A DNA stretch of 64,000 nt, from positions 62,001 to 126,000 of the forward strand of contig NZ_JACHNV010000007.1 in NCBI RefSeq assembly GCF_014199535.1. The letters run 5' to 3'. Under the pieces are notes generated by a model, which was given only the letters and a program-made list of their open reading frames with translations, made no database searches and had not been told where the DNA came from. Both the position numbers and the translations under genes were made by a program. This document shows, in pieces, positions 16,090-24,509 of the stretch (position 1 is the first letter of the stretch; each line of letters begins with the position of its first letter). The stretch is from Hymenobacter latericoloratus. Lineage in GTDB: Bacteria; Bacteroidota; Bacteroidia; Cytophagales; Hymenobacteraceae.

Positions 16090-17040
16090 ATGGATTTACT
16101 GAAACTAATTTCTGACATCGAAAAAGTTGACCCGGAAGTTTACGAACGGCTGGACCCCCGCCGCCGCGTGTTCCGTCACTTTGGCATGGCCGGTAAGGCC
16201 GTAACGGCCGCTGTGCTGCCCGGCCTGCTGAGCGGTATCTTCCAGCGCGCTTACGGCCAGACTTCGGCTCTCACGCCCGAAATCATTCAGGTACTGAACC
16301 TGGCACTGAGCCTGGAGTATCTGGAGTTCTACTACTACGACAGCGGCCTGAAGGCAACTAACCTCATCCCCAGCGCCGACCGGCCGGCTTTCACCACCAT
16401 CCGCAACGATGAGTCGGGCCACATTAAAGTGCTGCGCGAGGTGCTGGGCTCCAATGCCATTGCCGACCCCACCCGCGCTGCCTTCGACTACTCTGGCGGC
16501 CGGGGCACCAATGGCGGCCCGTTTGCGGCTGTGTTCACCGATTACAAGCTGTTCCTTGGTGTTGCGCAGTCCTTCGTGGATACTGGCGTGCGGGCCTACA
16601 AAGGCGGTGCCCCGGTGCTGATGCCCAACAAGGACATCCTGGAATCAGCCCTGAACATTCACTCCGTAGAAGCTCGTCACTCCTCGCACGTACGCACCGT
16701 GCGCCGCGGGGTAGAAACCGGCAATGCCAACGCGACCAGCGTACCCGGCGACCTGAGCAACCTGAACCGTATTCCGAAGAGCTGGATTTCGGGTACCGAC
16801 AACGGCGGCCCCTCGCCAACCACCAACCCCTCTACGACCCCAGTGTACGGCCCCGGTAACCCGGCTGCTGACTACCCAAGCGAAGCAAACACCACGCAAG
16901 CTACGCTGCCCATTGTTGTTGCAACTTCGGGGGTAAATGCTGCCCCTGCTTCCGAGGCCTTCGATGAGCCGCTGGACCCCACCACGGTGAAAAGCATTGC
17001 CCGGAACTTCGTGAACAACGCCACTACGCTGTTCGTGTAG
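16090..17040 (+). CDS. Ferritin-like domain protein, second of a pair
   Basis: 316 residues from ATG 16090. A cytoplasm-like N-terminal stretch with DPRRRVFRHFGMAGKAV leads to a hydrophobic part (AAVLPGLLSGIF, 38-50) and a signal-like AYGQ site. The bundle shows LNLALSLEYLEFYYYDSGL, IRNDESGHIKVLREVL and IHSVEARHSSHVRTVR with the same Glu and His pattern as the preceding gene. The C-terminal half is Pro/Thr/Ser-rich (about 225-285) before a short conserved end, TVKSIARNFVNNAT, which matches LRPQQVLSVANQFL in the first protein. The two are probably exported partners in one operon. Confidence 0.85.
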   Translation: MDLLKLISDIEKVDPEVYERLDPRRRVFRHFGMAGKAVTAAVLPGLLSGIFQRAYGQTSALTPEIIQVLNLALSLEYLEFYYYDSGLKATNLIPSADRPAFTTIRNDESGHIKVLREVLGSNAIADPTRAAFDYSGGRGTNGGPFAAVFTDYKLFLGVAQSFVDTGVRAYKGGAPVLMPNKDILESALNIHSVEARHSSHVRTVRRGVETGNANATSVPGDLSNLNRIPKSWISGTDNGGPSPTTNPSTTPVYGPGNPAADYPSEANTTQATLPIVVATSGVNAAPASEAFDEPLDPTTVKSIARNFVNNATTLFV

Positions 17041-17070
17041 CGTAGGGCTCAGAAAACAATGCACTAGAGG

Positions 17071-17106
17071 GTGCCCCTTTTCCGGCCATACCCGGGAGAG
17101 GGGCAC
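17071..17106 (+). terminator. Hairpin after the ferritin-like pair
   Basis: GTGCCCCttttCCGG paired with CCGGgagaGGGGCAC (17071-17106), followed by a short T-rich stretch. Confidence 0.7.
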
Positions 17107-17250
17107 TTCTATTAGATATTTCCAGACGCATTATCGCTTCAAAGCTTACTGGTTCGAAACACAATAGAACAACCCAGTAATTTTTTGGTCTGGTTGTAAG
17201 TGGGTTAGCGTTTTGAAATCGGTCCGCAGAGCAAAAAATACACACGGAGC

Positions 17251-17281
17251 TTGCAGGAATGATTCTTTGCCTCTACTTTTG
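17251..17281 (+). promoter_or_regulatory. Promoter of the second tRNA-Lys gene
   Basis: TTG 17251-17253, 20 bases, TActTTTG 17274-17281, the same layout as at 7022-7052. Confidence 0.75.
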
Positions 17282-17320
17282 CACTCCCTTCCAGAAAGCA
17301 CCGCGCTTCGGAAAGGAAAT

Positions 17321-17396
17321 GATTCTGTAGCTCAGCTGGTAGAGCAATACACTTTTAATGTATGGGTCCTGGGTTCGAATCCCAGCGGAATCACCA
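17321..17396 (+). tRNA. tRNA-Lys (UUU), second copy
   Basis: All 76 bases, including CCA, match the copy at 7099-7174. The bases following (ACCAAAAGCCCC) are also shared, and a terminator hairpin follows. Confidence 0.97.
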
Positions 17397-17398
17397 CC

Positions 17399-17435
17399 AA
17401 AAGCCCCCGGTTGCCACAGGCAGCCGGGGGCTTTT
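17399..17435 (+). terminator. Intrinsic terminator of the second tRNA-Lys
   Basis: AAAAGCCCCCGGttgcc...GGCAgCCGGGGGCTTTT hairpin, with T-rich sequence after it. Confidence 0.85.
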
Positions 17436-17504
17436 GCTTTTCGGTGGGGTAGGCGCCTGGCGCGAACCGGCGGCACCGCCGACCCGCACCTGAGAGTTAT
17501 AGGG

Positions 17505-18266
17505 CTATTTGCTCTTGAACTTCTGGATGGCCTGCCGGGTGAAGTCAGACAGCACCAGGCGGCCGCTTATGCCGGCGCGCTCCACCAGAAGCTGCTCCCA
17601 GTGCTCCGTGCCCTGCCAGATGACGCGCTTCAGGTCCGTGAGGGCCTCGGGGTTGTAGGCGGCGAGCTTGGTAGCAAAGGCCAGCACGGCCGCGTCGAGG
17701 GCTTCTTCGGTTTCCAGCACCTCAGCGTACAGTCCTTTTTGCTGGGCCCATTCCGCTGAGCGGAATTCGGCCGCGTCCAGGGCCAGTTGGGCAAAGGCGG
17801 CATTGCCAATCTTGCGCTCCACGGCCGGACCAACCACAAACGGACCGATGCCAACCACCAGCTCGCTAAGCTTTACGCTGGCCTGGGGGGTAGCAAAGCA
17901 GTAGTCGGTGGCAGCGGCCACGCCTACGCCGCCGCCAATTGCCTTGCCCTGCACCCGGCCAACAATGATTTTGGACGACGTACGGCAGGCATTAATCACT
18001 TTCGCGAAGCCCGAGAAGAATTCCAGGCCTTGCGCCTCGTTTTCAATAGCCATCAACTCATCGAAGGAGGCACCGGCGCAGAAAGTCTTGGCACCTTCGC
18101 TTTTCAGGATGATGATTTTGGTGCTTTCTTCCTGGCCTACCCGCGTAATGGTGTCGGCCAGCTGGGTCAGCAGGGCACCGGGCAGAGAGTTGTGGCTGGG
18201 GTGGAAGAAGCTGATCGTGGCAATGCCTTCCGGGGAAGTGTGGGTGGTAACGGTTCCTGTGGTCAT
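17505..18266 (-). CDS. paaF: Enoyl-CoA hydratase, probable PaaF (2,3-dehydroadipyl-CoA hydratase)
   Basis: 253 residues from ATG 18266. It is a crotonase-fold protein with the oxyanion-hole segments AKTFCAGASFDELM (about 60-73) and GKAIGGGVGVAAATDYCFA (about 107-125). In the phenylacetate pathway PaaF hydrates 2,3-dehydroadipyl-CoA to 3-hydroxyadipyl-CoA, which PaaH then oxidises. The assignment rests on position: it is the last gene of the cluster, and the other crotonase gene at 24506-25291 better fits PaaG. It is separated from paaZ by a full palindromic repeat, so it may have its own transcript. Confidence 0.8.
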   Translation of the reverse strand: MTTGTVTTHTSPEGIATISFFHPSHNSLPGALLTQLADTITRVGQEESTKIIILKSEGAKTFCAGASFDELMAIENEAQGLEFFSGFAKVINACRTSSKIIVGRVQGKAIGGGVGVAAATDYCFATPQASVKLSELVVGIGPFVVGPAVERKIGNAAFAQLALDAAEFRSAEWAQQKGLYAEVLETEEALDAAVLAFATKLAAYNPEALTDLKRVIWQGTEHWEQLLVERAGISGRLVLSDFTRQAIQKFKSK

Positions 18267-18279
18267 GTAGAACGATAAT

Positions 18280-18382
18280 TGTCATCCTGAGCGGAGCGAA
18301 GGACCCTATCACGTATAAATGGTGCTCGTTCTCACAGCTTGTTCAAATGTAACAAGGTCCTTCGCTCCGCCCAGGATGACAG
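18280..18382. repeat. Dispersed palindromic repeat, family 1, copy C
   Basis: Arms TGTCATCCTGAGCGGAGCGA (from 18280) and TCGCTCCGCcCAGGATGACA (to 18381). The loop is partly conserved with copies A and B (GCTCGTTCTCACAGCTTGTTC). It fills the gap between paaZ and paaF. Confidence 0.85.
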
Positions 18383-18391
18383 ATGGTTTAC

Positions 18392-20443
18392 TTACTCCTG
18401 ATTTTTCTTTTTCACCATCGTCAGGATGGTGGCTACGGCTACGGTTTCGCCGGTTTCATCGGATACGTCCACCAGCCAGCGTACAATGCCTTTGGCTACG
18501 TCCTCGGCATCGCGCTTTTCCTGGCCGATTTTCTCCTTTACCGTGAGCTTCACCCCAATGGTCATGCCGGGGTACACAGGCTTAGTGAAGCGGCACTCAT
18601 CGAGGCCGTAGTTGAGCAGCACGGGGCCCTTGCGCGGGTCCACGAACATGCCGGCGGCCTTGCTCAGGATGTAGTAGCCGTGGGCCACGCGGCCCGTGAA
18701 CAGCGTGCCTTCCAGGGAAGTGGCATCCACGTGGGCGTAGAAATTGTCGCCGGAAACCTGAGCAAAGTTGGTGATGTCCGACTCCGTGACGGTATGGCGG
18801 TGCGTCGTGTAGGTCTGGCCGATTTCCAACTCCTCGAAGTAGTGCTGGAAGGGGTGCTTGTCGCGCTCCGTTTGCTTGGCTTTGGGTTGATATACCTCCG
18901 TAATGGCGGTAATCATACTAGGTGAGCCCTGAATGGCCACGCGCTGCATAAAGTGCTCTACGCCGCGCATACCACCCATTTCCTGACCGCCACCCGCGCG
19001 GCCGGGGCCTCCGTGGATGAGCAGGGGTAGGGGGGAACCGTGGCCGGTGCTTTCCTTGGCTACCTCCTCATTAATGACCAAAATGCGGCCGTGGTGCGTG
19101 GCCGCGCCGAGCACGAACTCCTGAGCCGTGCGCGGGTCGTTGGTAGCCACGGAACATACCAGAGAACCTTTGCCCATGTTAGCGAGGGTAATGGCCTCGT
19201 CGAGGTTCTTATAAGGCATGAGGGTAGCAACGGGCCCGAAGGCTTCTACCTCGTGGGAGTCGGTGAACTTGAACGGCTCGGGGTTCAGCAGTACAATCGG
19301 CGACATGAAGGCACCGGTTTTGCAGTCGCCGCCAATCACCTGCACGTTGTCCAGGTCGCCGTACACGATGGGCGTATTCTTGGCCAGCTCGCGCACTTGC
19401 TCCCGCACACGGTTGGCCTGGGTCATGTTTACCAACGCCCCCATGCGCACGCCTTCCGCCTGCGGATGACCCACGGTAGTCTGACCCAGGGCCTTGCCGA
19501 GGGCAATCTGCACATCTTCGAGCAGGTTTTCCGGCACGATGGCCCGGCGTATGGCCGTGCACTTCTGCCCGGCTTTGGCCGTCATTTCCTTGCGGATTTC
19601 CTTGATAAACAAGTCGAACTCTACGGTGCCCGGCACAGCATCCGGCCCCAGCACGGCCGCATTCAGCGAGTCGGCTTCCATAGTGAAGGGCACGGCTTCC
19701 GCAATGATACGCGGGTGGGCCCGCAGCTTGCGGCCGGTTTCCGCCGAGCCCGTGAAGGTCACTACATCCTGGTAGGTGACATGGTCCAGGATGCCTTGGC
19801 CGGTGCCGCACACCAGCTGCAAAGCGCCTTCGGGCAGAATGTTGGAGGCAATGATTTCGCGTACCACGGCCTCGGTGAGGTAGGCGGTGGGCACGGCCGG
19901 CTTGATGATGGCGGGCATCCCTGCCAGCAAATTCACGGCAATCTTCTCCAGCATGCCCCAGATGGGGAAGTTGTAGGCGTTGATGTGCACGGCCACGCCT
20001 TCCTTGGGCACCAGTATGTGGTGGCCCATAAAATTGCCTGCCTTTGACAGCGCAATCGGGTCCGACTCCACATAGAACGGCTTATCGGGGAATTTGCGGC
20101 GCAGGGAGGCATTAGCGAACAGGTTGCCGATGCCGCCTTCAATGTCAATCCAGGAGTCGGCGCGGGTGGCGCCGCTCCGGTAGCTGAGGGTGTAGAAGTC
20201 TTCCTTTTTGCTGTCGAGGTGCAGAGCCAAGGCCTTAATCATGCGACCCCGCTCATGGAAGGTCATTTTGCGCAGGGCTGGGTTGCCGGTGCGGCGGGCG
20301 TAATCGAGCATAGAAGCAAAGTCCAGCCCTTCGCCGTTGGCAATGGCAATAACCTCGCCGGTGGAAGCGTCGTGCAGCTCGTGCTGCTCGCCCGTGCCGG
20401 GCATCCAGCGGCCCAGCGCGTAGTTTTCAAGGATGGGAGTCAT
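18392..20443 (-). CDS. paaZ: Bifunctional oxepin-CoA hydrolase / semialdehyde dehydrogenase PaaZ
   Basis: 683 residues from ATG 20443, close to the E. coli length. The N-terminal aldehyde dehydrogenase domain (about 1-520) has FTGSAETGRKL, the general-base Glu in EADSLNAA and the catalytic Cys in AGQKCTAIRR. The C-terminal MaoC-type hydratase domain (about 540-680) has TVTESDITNFAQVSGDNFYAH with the catalytic Asp and His. The enzyme opens the oxepin-CoA ring and oxidises the resulting aldehyde to 3-oxo-5,6-dehydrosuberyl-CoA. Both domains look intact, so the toxic aldehyde can be channelled within one protein. Confidence 0.97.
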   Translation of the reverse strand: MTPILENYALGRWMPGTGEQHELHDASTGEVIAIANGEGLDFASMLDYARRTGNPALRKMTFHERGRMIKALALHLDSKKEDFYTLSYRSGATRADSWIDIEGGIGNLFANASLRRKFPDKPFYVESDPIALSKAGNFMGHHILVPKEGVAVHINAYNFPIWGMLEKIAVNLLAGMPAIIKPAVPTAYLTEAVVREIIASNILPEGALQLVCGTGQGILDHVTYQDVVTFTGSAETGRKLRAHPRIIAEAVPFTMEADSLNAAVLGPDAVPGTVEFDLFIKEIRKEMTAKAGQKCTAIRRAIVPENLLEDVQIALGKALGQTTVGHPQAEGVRMGALVNMTQANRVREQVRELAKNTPIVYGDLDNVQVIGGDCKTGAFMSPIVLLNPEPFKFTDSHEVEAFGPVATLMPYKNLDEAITLANMGKGSLVCSVATNDPRTAQEFVLGAATHHGRILVINEEVAKESTGHGSPLPLLIHGGPGRAGGGQEMGGMRGVEHFMQRVAIQGSPSMITAITEVYQPKAKQTERDKHPFQHYFEELEIGQTYTTHRHTVTESDITNFAQVSGDNFYAHVDATSLEGTLFTGRVAHGYYILSKAAGMFVDPRKGPVLLNYGLDECRFTKPVYPGMTIGVKLTVKEKIGQEKRDAEDVAKGIVRWLVDVSDETGETVAVATILTMVKKKNQE

Positions 20444-20506
20444 ATGGGAGGGTAGGAAGGTAGAAGGTTTAGAAGGGGAGGGGGGTAGGAGGTGGGAGAC
20501 GGATTG

Positions 20507-20926
20507 CTACCCGTTCGTAGGGGTTAAGCGCAGCACCAGTACTTCTTCAGCAACTATTACTTCAGACCCAGCAGAAGAAGCAAATCCGCATTTTATGCCG
20601 CTAGTAGGGCCGCTTACCTTGAAGTCTAATCCAAAAATGACCGGTTGATGGTCAAAATCGAAGACCATTTCATGAATACCTATGAACTGGAGTTCAATGT
20701 CACAATGCTTTATCTGTTTGTAATAACCTTGTGCTTCAACCTCATCAGTCGTTTCACAAGCGGCAATTACAACCGTTATTGATGCGCCGCGCGAAGGGTG
20801 GACTTTAAAAGTCATTCTGCTAATGGTCGCATCATGAAAACTCGGCCAATAGCCGAAGTGGTGAAGGACAAGTTCAGAATTGACTATTCGTCTAATTGCA
20901 GGGGCTTGATCCTCTATCTCAATCAT
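20507..20926 (-). CDS. Orphan protein resembling Imm50-type immunity proteins
   Basis: 139 residues from ATG 20926. The segment LVLHHFGYWPSFHDATISRMTF (about residues 20-41) matches the hallmark of Imm50-like immunity proteins, a compact beta-rich family found next to polymorphic toxins. No toxin is adjacent. The gene has clearly lower GC than the surrounding paa genes and interrupts the paaY-paaZ order, so it looks acquired. An upstream in-frame ATG at 20989 falls within a repeat remnant and is disfavoured. The family call is by eye from one motif and needs a profile search. Confidence 0.6.
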   Translation of the reverse strand: MIEIEDQAPAIRRIVNSELVLHHFGYWPSFHDATISRMTFKVHPSRGASITVVIAACETTDEVEAQGYYKQIKHCDIELQFIGIHEMVFDFDHQPVIFGLDFKVSGPTSGIKCGFASSAGSEVIVAEEVLVLRLTPTNG

Positions 20927-20960
20927 ATCGCAAGTGGACTGTATTAAAATCAGACGAACT

Positions 20961-20994
20961 GAGAGAGATGCTTCATCTGCGCTCAGCATGACGG
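20961..20994. repeat. Half copy of the family 1 variant repeat
   Basis: GAGATGCTTCATCTGCGCTC followed by AGCATGACGG resembles the right arm of the repeat at 25324-25416 (GAGATGCTTCGACTCCGCTC, AGCATGACG). It sits directly upstream of the Imm50-like gene. Confidence 0.6.
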
Positions 20995-21012
20995 CCTTCT
21001 AGTTTTTCAAGA

Positions 21013-21612
21013 TTATCCGTCGGTTTTGCGTTCGGCCCAGGTTTGGTAGCTGCCTTGCTGCACCTGGCGGTCGGTGGGAACTTCGCGGAGGGGCTCGCAG
21101 GGCTGCAGAGTGGCGTGGAGGTCGGCAGGGAGCTGCATGTAGATGCGCGTGCCTTCCGTTTTCCAGGCCAGCATGTCGTCGCTGACTTGCCGGATGATTT
21201 TGTGCGGATTACCAACCACCAGACTGCGCGGCGGAATCACCTCGTCGGCCTTAATGAAGCTGAGGGCCCCGATGATGCTTTCGTCGCCGATTTCCACCCG
21301 GTCCATGAGCACAGCGTTCATGCCTACCAGCACATTGCGGCCCACGGTGGCGCCGTGAATAATGGCGCCGTGACCGATGTGGGCCATTTCCTTGAGCCGG
21401 GTGGTCGTGCCGGGGAACATGTGCACGGTGCAGTTCTCCTGCACGTTGCAGTTGTCCTCGATGATGATTTGGCCCCAGTCGCCGCGAATAGCCGCGCCGG
21501 GCCCGATGTACACGTTGCGGCCGATGATAACGTTGCCCGTTACCGTGGCCTGCGGGTGCACAAACGCCGACTCATGCACCACCGGAACAATACCGTTGAA
21601 CGAGTAAATCAT
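21013..21612 (-). CDS. paaY: PaaY, gamma-carbonic-anhydrase-like hexapeptide protein
   Basis: 199 residues from ATG 21612, which overlaps the paaJ stop codon by four bases (ATGA). It is a left-handed beta-helix of hexapeptide repeats (ATVTGNVIIGRNVYIGPGAAIRGDWG) with the zinc-binding histidines in HMFPGT, AHIGHGAIIHG. PaaY proteins hydrolyse dead-end CoA thioesters (shown for E. coli PaaY) and protect the pathway. A helical C-terminal tail (DLHATLQPCEPLREVPTDR) is typical of the PaaY subgroup. Translational coupling to paaJ supports the assignment. Confidence 0.92.
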   Translation of the reverse strand: MIYSFNGIVPVVHESAFVHPQATVTGNVIIGRNVYIGPGAAIRGDWGQIIIEDNCNVQENCTVHMFPGTTTRLKEMAHIGHGAIIHGATVGRNVLVGMNAVLMDRVEIGDESIIGALSFIKADEVIPPRSLVVGNPHKIIRQVSDDMLAWKTEGTRIYMQLPADLHATLQPCEPLREVPTDRQVQQGSYQTWAERKTDG

Positions 21613-22814
21613 ACCTTCTCGATGATGGCCGCGTAGCCCTGGCCTACCCCCACGCACATCGTGATAAGGGCGTAGCGCTTGTTTTGCTTGTGCAGCTCCA
21701 GAGCCGCCGTGTTCAGAATGCGCGCCCCGCTCATACCCAGCGGATGGCCCAGAGCAATGGCGCCCCCGTTGGGGTTGATGCGCGGGTCGGAGCCTTCCAG
21801 ACCCAGCCCCCGGACGCAGGCCAGGGTTTGGGCGGCAAAGGCTTCGTTGAACTCAATCAGGTCTATCTGGTCGAGGGTCAGGCCAGCCTTTTTCAGGGCC
21901 AGTTGCGAGGCCGGCACTGGCCCGATGCCCATGGTGCGCGGCTCTACGCCCGCTACCCCCATACTCACGATGCGGGCCCGCGGGGTGAGGTTATGCTGCT
22001 TGATACCGTCTTCTGAAGCCAGCAGCAAGGCCGCCGCGCCATCGTTCAGGCCAGAGGAGTTACCAGCCGTAACGGAGCCATTCTTGCGGAACGCCGGGCG
22101 GAGTTTGGCCAGTCCGTCGAGGGTAGTGTTCGACTTGATGAACTCGTCCTCCGCGAATAGCACCGGCTCGCCCTTGCGCTGGGGAATAGGCACAGCCACG
22201 ATTTCCTCGGCGAAGCGGCCGGAGTCGCGGGCACGGCCGGCGCGCTGGTGCGATTCGTAGGCAAACTGATCCTGGTCTTCGCGGCTGATGTGGTACTGGT
22301 CCACTAGGTTTTCGGCCGTTTCGCCCATGGCGTCGGTGCCGTATAGTTCTTCCAGCTTCTCGTTGATGAAACGCCACCCGAAGCTGGAATCATACATTTT
22401 GGAGTCGGTGCCAAAGGCCTTGCTGGGCTTCGACATGACGTAAGGGGCGCGGGTCATGCTCTCTACCCCCCCGGAGATGAACAAGTCCCCGTCGCCGCTC
22501 TGAATGGCGCGAGCGGCGGCAATGCTGGCCGAGAGGCCCGAGGCGCAGAGGCGGTTGACGGTTTCGCCGGGCACGGAGGTAGGCAGGCCAGCCAGCAGCA
22601 AGGCCATGCGGGCCACGTTGCGGTTGTCTTCGCCAGCTTGGTTGGCGCAGCCCATGAGTACATCGGCAATGGCGGCCGGGTCGACAGAAGCATTGCGCTG
22701 CAGCAGTTCCCGGATTACCAGGGCCGCCATGTCATCGGGTCGGACGGCGGCCAGCGTACCCCCAAAGTTTCCGATGGGCGTCCGGATACCGTCAATGATA
22801 TAGGCTTGATTCAT
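21609..22814 (-). CDS. paaJ: 3-oxoadipyl-CoA / 3-oxo-5,6-dehydrosuberyl-CoA thiolase
   Basis: 401 residues from ATG 22814. It is a type II thiolase: nucleophilic Cys in NRLCASGLSA (about 90), GGVESMTRAPY, NEAFAAQTLA, ALGHPLGMSGAR (catalytic His) and ITMCVGVGQG (second Cys). It releases acetyl-CoA in two steps of the phenylacetate pathway, ending in succinyl-CoA. Within the cluster it lies between paaI and paaY. Confidence 0.95.
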   Translation of the reverse strand: MNQAYIIDGIRTPIGNFGGTLAAVRPDDMAALVIRELLQRNASVDPAAIADVLMGCANQAGEDNRNVARMALLLAGLPTSVPGETVNRLCASGLSASIAAARAIQSGDGDLFISGGVESMTRAPYVMSKPSKAFGTDSKMYDSSFGWRFINEKLEELYGTDAMGETAENLVDQYHISREDQDQFAYESHQRAGRARDSGRFAEEIVAVPIPQRKGEPVLFAEDEFIKSNTTLDGLAKLRPAFRKNGSVTAGNSSGLNDGAAALLLASEDGIKQHNLTPRARIVSMGVAGVEPRTMGIGPVPASQLALKKAGLTLDQIDLIEFNEAFAAQTLACVRGLGLEGSDPRINPNGGAIALGHPLGMSGARILNTAALELHKQNKRYALITMCVGVGQGYAAIIEKV

Positions 22815-22915
22815 GTCAGTTGTGAGTTACCAGTTGCTGGTTGTCAGTATTCCATTGCTGTGCCGGACCTTTTATACATGGCTCACAGCTGAAAACTGAT
22901 AACCGGCAACTGACA
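22815..22915. repeat. Dispersed palindromic repeat, family 2, copy A
   Basis: AGTTGCTGGTTGTCAGT (22832-22848) is complementary, with two mismatches, to ACTGATAACCGGCAACT (22896-22912). The same sequence recurs at 29775-29836. It fills the whole gap between paaI and paaJ. Confidence 0.75.
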
Positions 22916-23353
22916 TTACAGTATTTCGTTGTTGGTGCGGTAGGCAGTACCCTTAAACAGGGCCAGTACCGTGCCGTGCTGATTGGTAGCGCGAATCTGA
23001 TACACGCCTACTTTGTGCTTGAGGCTTTCTTCGCGGGCTTCCACGGTAATCACGTCGCCGAGCTTGCCAGCTTCGAGGTAGTCAATTGTGACGGTGAGGC
23101 CCACGCTTTGGCGGCCGTGGCTGTTGCAGGCAAAAGCAAACGCCGAATCGGCCGCTGAAAACGTAACGCCCCCGTGCAGGGCCGCAAAGCCGTTGAGCAT
23201 GTCGGGGCGCACGGTGAAATGCAGGCGGCAGTAGCCGGGTCCGACTTCATCTATTTCCAACCCGAGCAGTTTGCTGAACGCATCATGATGCAGCATGCGG
23301 TCTTTTACGGCCTCGGCTTTGCTGCTACTGCTGGTTGCTTGCGGTTGGCTCAT
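22916..23353 (-). CDS. paaI: Hydroxyphenylacetyl-CoA thioesterase PaaI
   Basis: 145 residues from ATG 23353, which lies inside the end of paaH (29-base overlap). It is a hot-dog thioesterase of the PaaI type, with the catalytic region NGFAALHGGVTFSAADSAFAFACNS at about residues 53-77. PaaI removes stalled CoA intermediates, releasing CoA. The first fifteen residues are Ser/Gln-rich and dispensable in appearance. Confidence 0.93.
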   Translation of the reverse strand: MSQPQATSSSSKAEAVKDRMLHHDAFSKLLGLEIDEVGPGYCRLHFTVRPDMLNGFAALHGGVTFSAADSAFAFACNSHGRQSVGLTVTIDYLEAGKLGDVITVEAREESLKHKVGVYQIRATNQHGTVLALFKGTAYRTNNEIL

Positions 23354-24509
23354 GCTGGAAAAAGGTTTGGCCGGCCCGCACCATGCGGCGCAGGAGCGGG
23401 CTGGCCCGGTAGCGGTCCTCGTGGTACTCTTCGTAAAGACTATCAAGCGTGGTCAGGACGGTATCCAGTCCCAGCGCATCGGCCCAGGCCAGCAGGCCAT
23501 TGGGGTAGTTGACGCCCTTGGTCATGGCCAGCTCCAGGTCGGTGGGGGAAGCCACGTTCAGGGCCAGCGCATCCACGGCTTCGTTGATGAGCATGGCCAG
23601 AATGCGGTTGAGAATCAGGCGGCCCAGCTGCTCGTCGGGGGTAGGGACGGGGGCAGTGGCACCTTCGCGGTAGTCGTAAAAGCCGCGGCCCGACTTCCGG
23701 CCGTAGTAACCAGCCTCGAATAAGCGCTTCTGGGTGAAACTGGGCTTATAACGTGGGTCGAAGAAGAAGGACGTGAAGACCGACTCTGTGACGCGGTAGT
23801 TGACATCGTGGCCGATGAAATCCATGAGCGCAAACGGGCCCATGCGGAAGCCGCCCAACTCGGTCATAGCCCAGTCGATGGTCGCCATATCGGCAATGCC
23901 TTCTTCCAGAATCCGGATGGCCTCGCCGTAGAAGGGCCGCGCCACGCGGTTCACGATGAAGCCCGGCGTATCCTTCGCCAGCACCGGCAGCTTGCCCCAG
24001 CTCTGCACCAGGTCGCGCACCTGCTCGGCCAGACCCGCCCGCGTCTGCACCGCCGGAATCACCTCCACCAGCTGCATAATAGGCGCCGGGTTGAAGAAGT
24101 GAATCCCGATGAAGCGCTCCGGTTTCTGGCAAGCGGAGGCAATGGAAGCAATGGACAGGGACGAGGTGTTGCTAGCCAGGATGCAGTCTTCGGACACCAG
24201 CATTTCTACCTCCCGAAACAGCTGTTGCTTTACGCCCAAGTCTTCCACAATGGCTTCCAGCACCAGTCCGCAGTCATTGAATGTGCCAATGTCTTCGGTG
24301 AGATGGAGGCGGCTGAAGGTGGCTGTTGCGTCTTCCGTTGTCAGCTTGCCTTTCTCGGCCAGCTTGTTCAGGCTGCTCTGAATAGACTGCCCGGCGCGCT
24401 GCAGGGCCTGGGTGTTCTGGTCGAGAAGGCGGACTGTGTGGCCGGCGGTGGCTACTACCTGGGCAATGCCGGCACCCATGGCGCCGCTGCCGATGATACC
24501 GACAATCAT
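23325..24509 (-). CDS. paaH: 3-hydroxyadipyl-CoA dehydrogenase
   Basis: 394 residues from ATG 24509, overlapping the paaG stop codon by four bases. The Rossmann motif IGSGAMGAG (about 5-13) binds NAD; the segment ASNTSSLSI and the catalytic His in GIHFFNPAPIMQLVEVI define the 3-hydroxyacyl-CoA dehydrogenase family, and a second C-terminal domain repeats the dimerisation fold. It oxidises 3-hydroxyadipyl-CoA to 3-oxoadipyl-CoA for PaaJ. It is translationally coupled to paaG and overlaps paaI. Confidence 0.95.
   Translation of the reverse strand: MIVGIIGSGAMGAGIAQVVATAGHTVRLLDQNTQALQRAGQSIQSSLNKLAEKGKLTTEDATATFSRLHLTEDIGTFNDCGLVLEAIVEDLGVKQQLFREVEMLVSEDCILASNTSSLSIASIASACQKPERFIGIHFFNPAPIMQLVEVIPAVQTRAGLAEQVRDLVQSWGKLPVLAKDTPGFIVNRVARPFYGEAIRILEEGIADMATIDWAMTELGGFRMGPFALMDFIGHDVNYRVTESVFTSFFFDPRYKPSFTQKRLFEAGYYGRKSGRGFYDYREGATAPVPTPDEQLGRLILNRILAMLINEAVDALALNVASPTDLELAMTKGVNYPNGLLAWADALGLDTVLTTLDSLYEEYHEDRYRASPLLRRMVRAGQTFFQHEPTASNQQ

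Noticed and set aside
20507..20989. Longer start (ATG 20989) for the Imm50-like gene
   Set aside because: The extra 21 codons derive from a repeat remnant and do not resemble the family; ATG 20926 starts just before the recognisable domain. The case differs from 28262-28660, where no other start exists.
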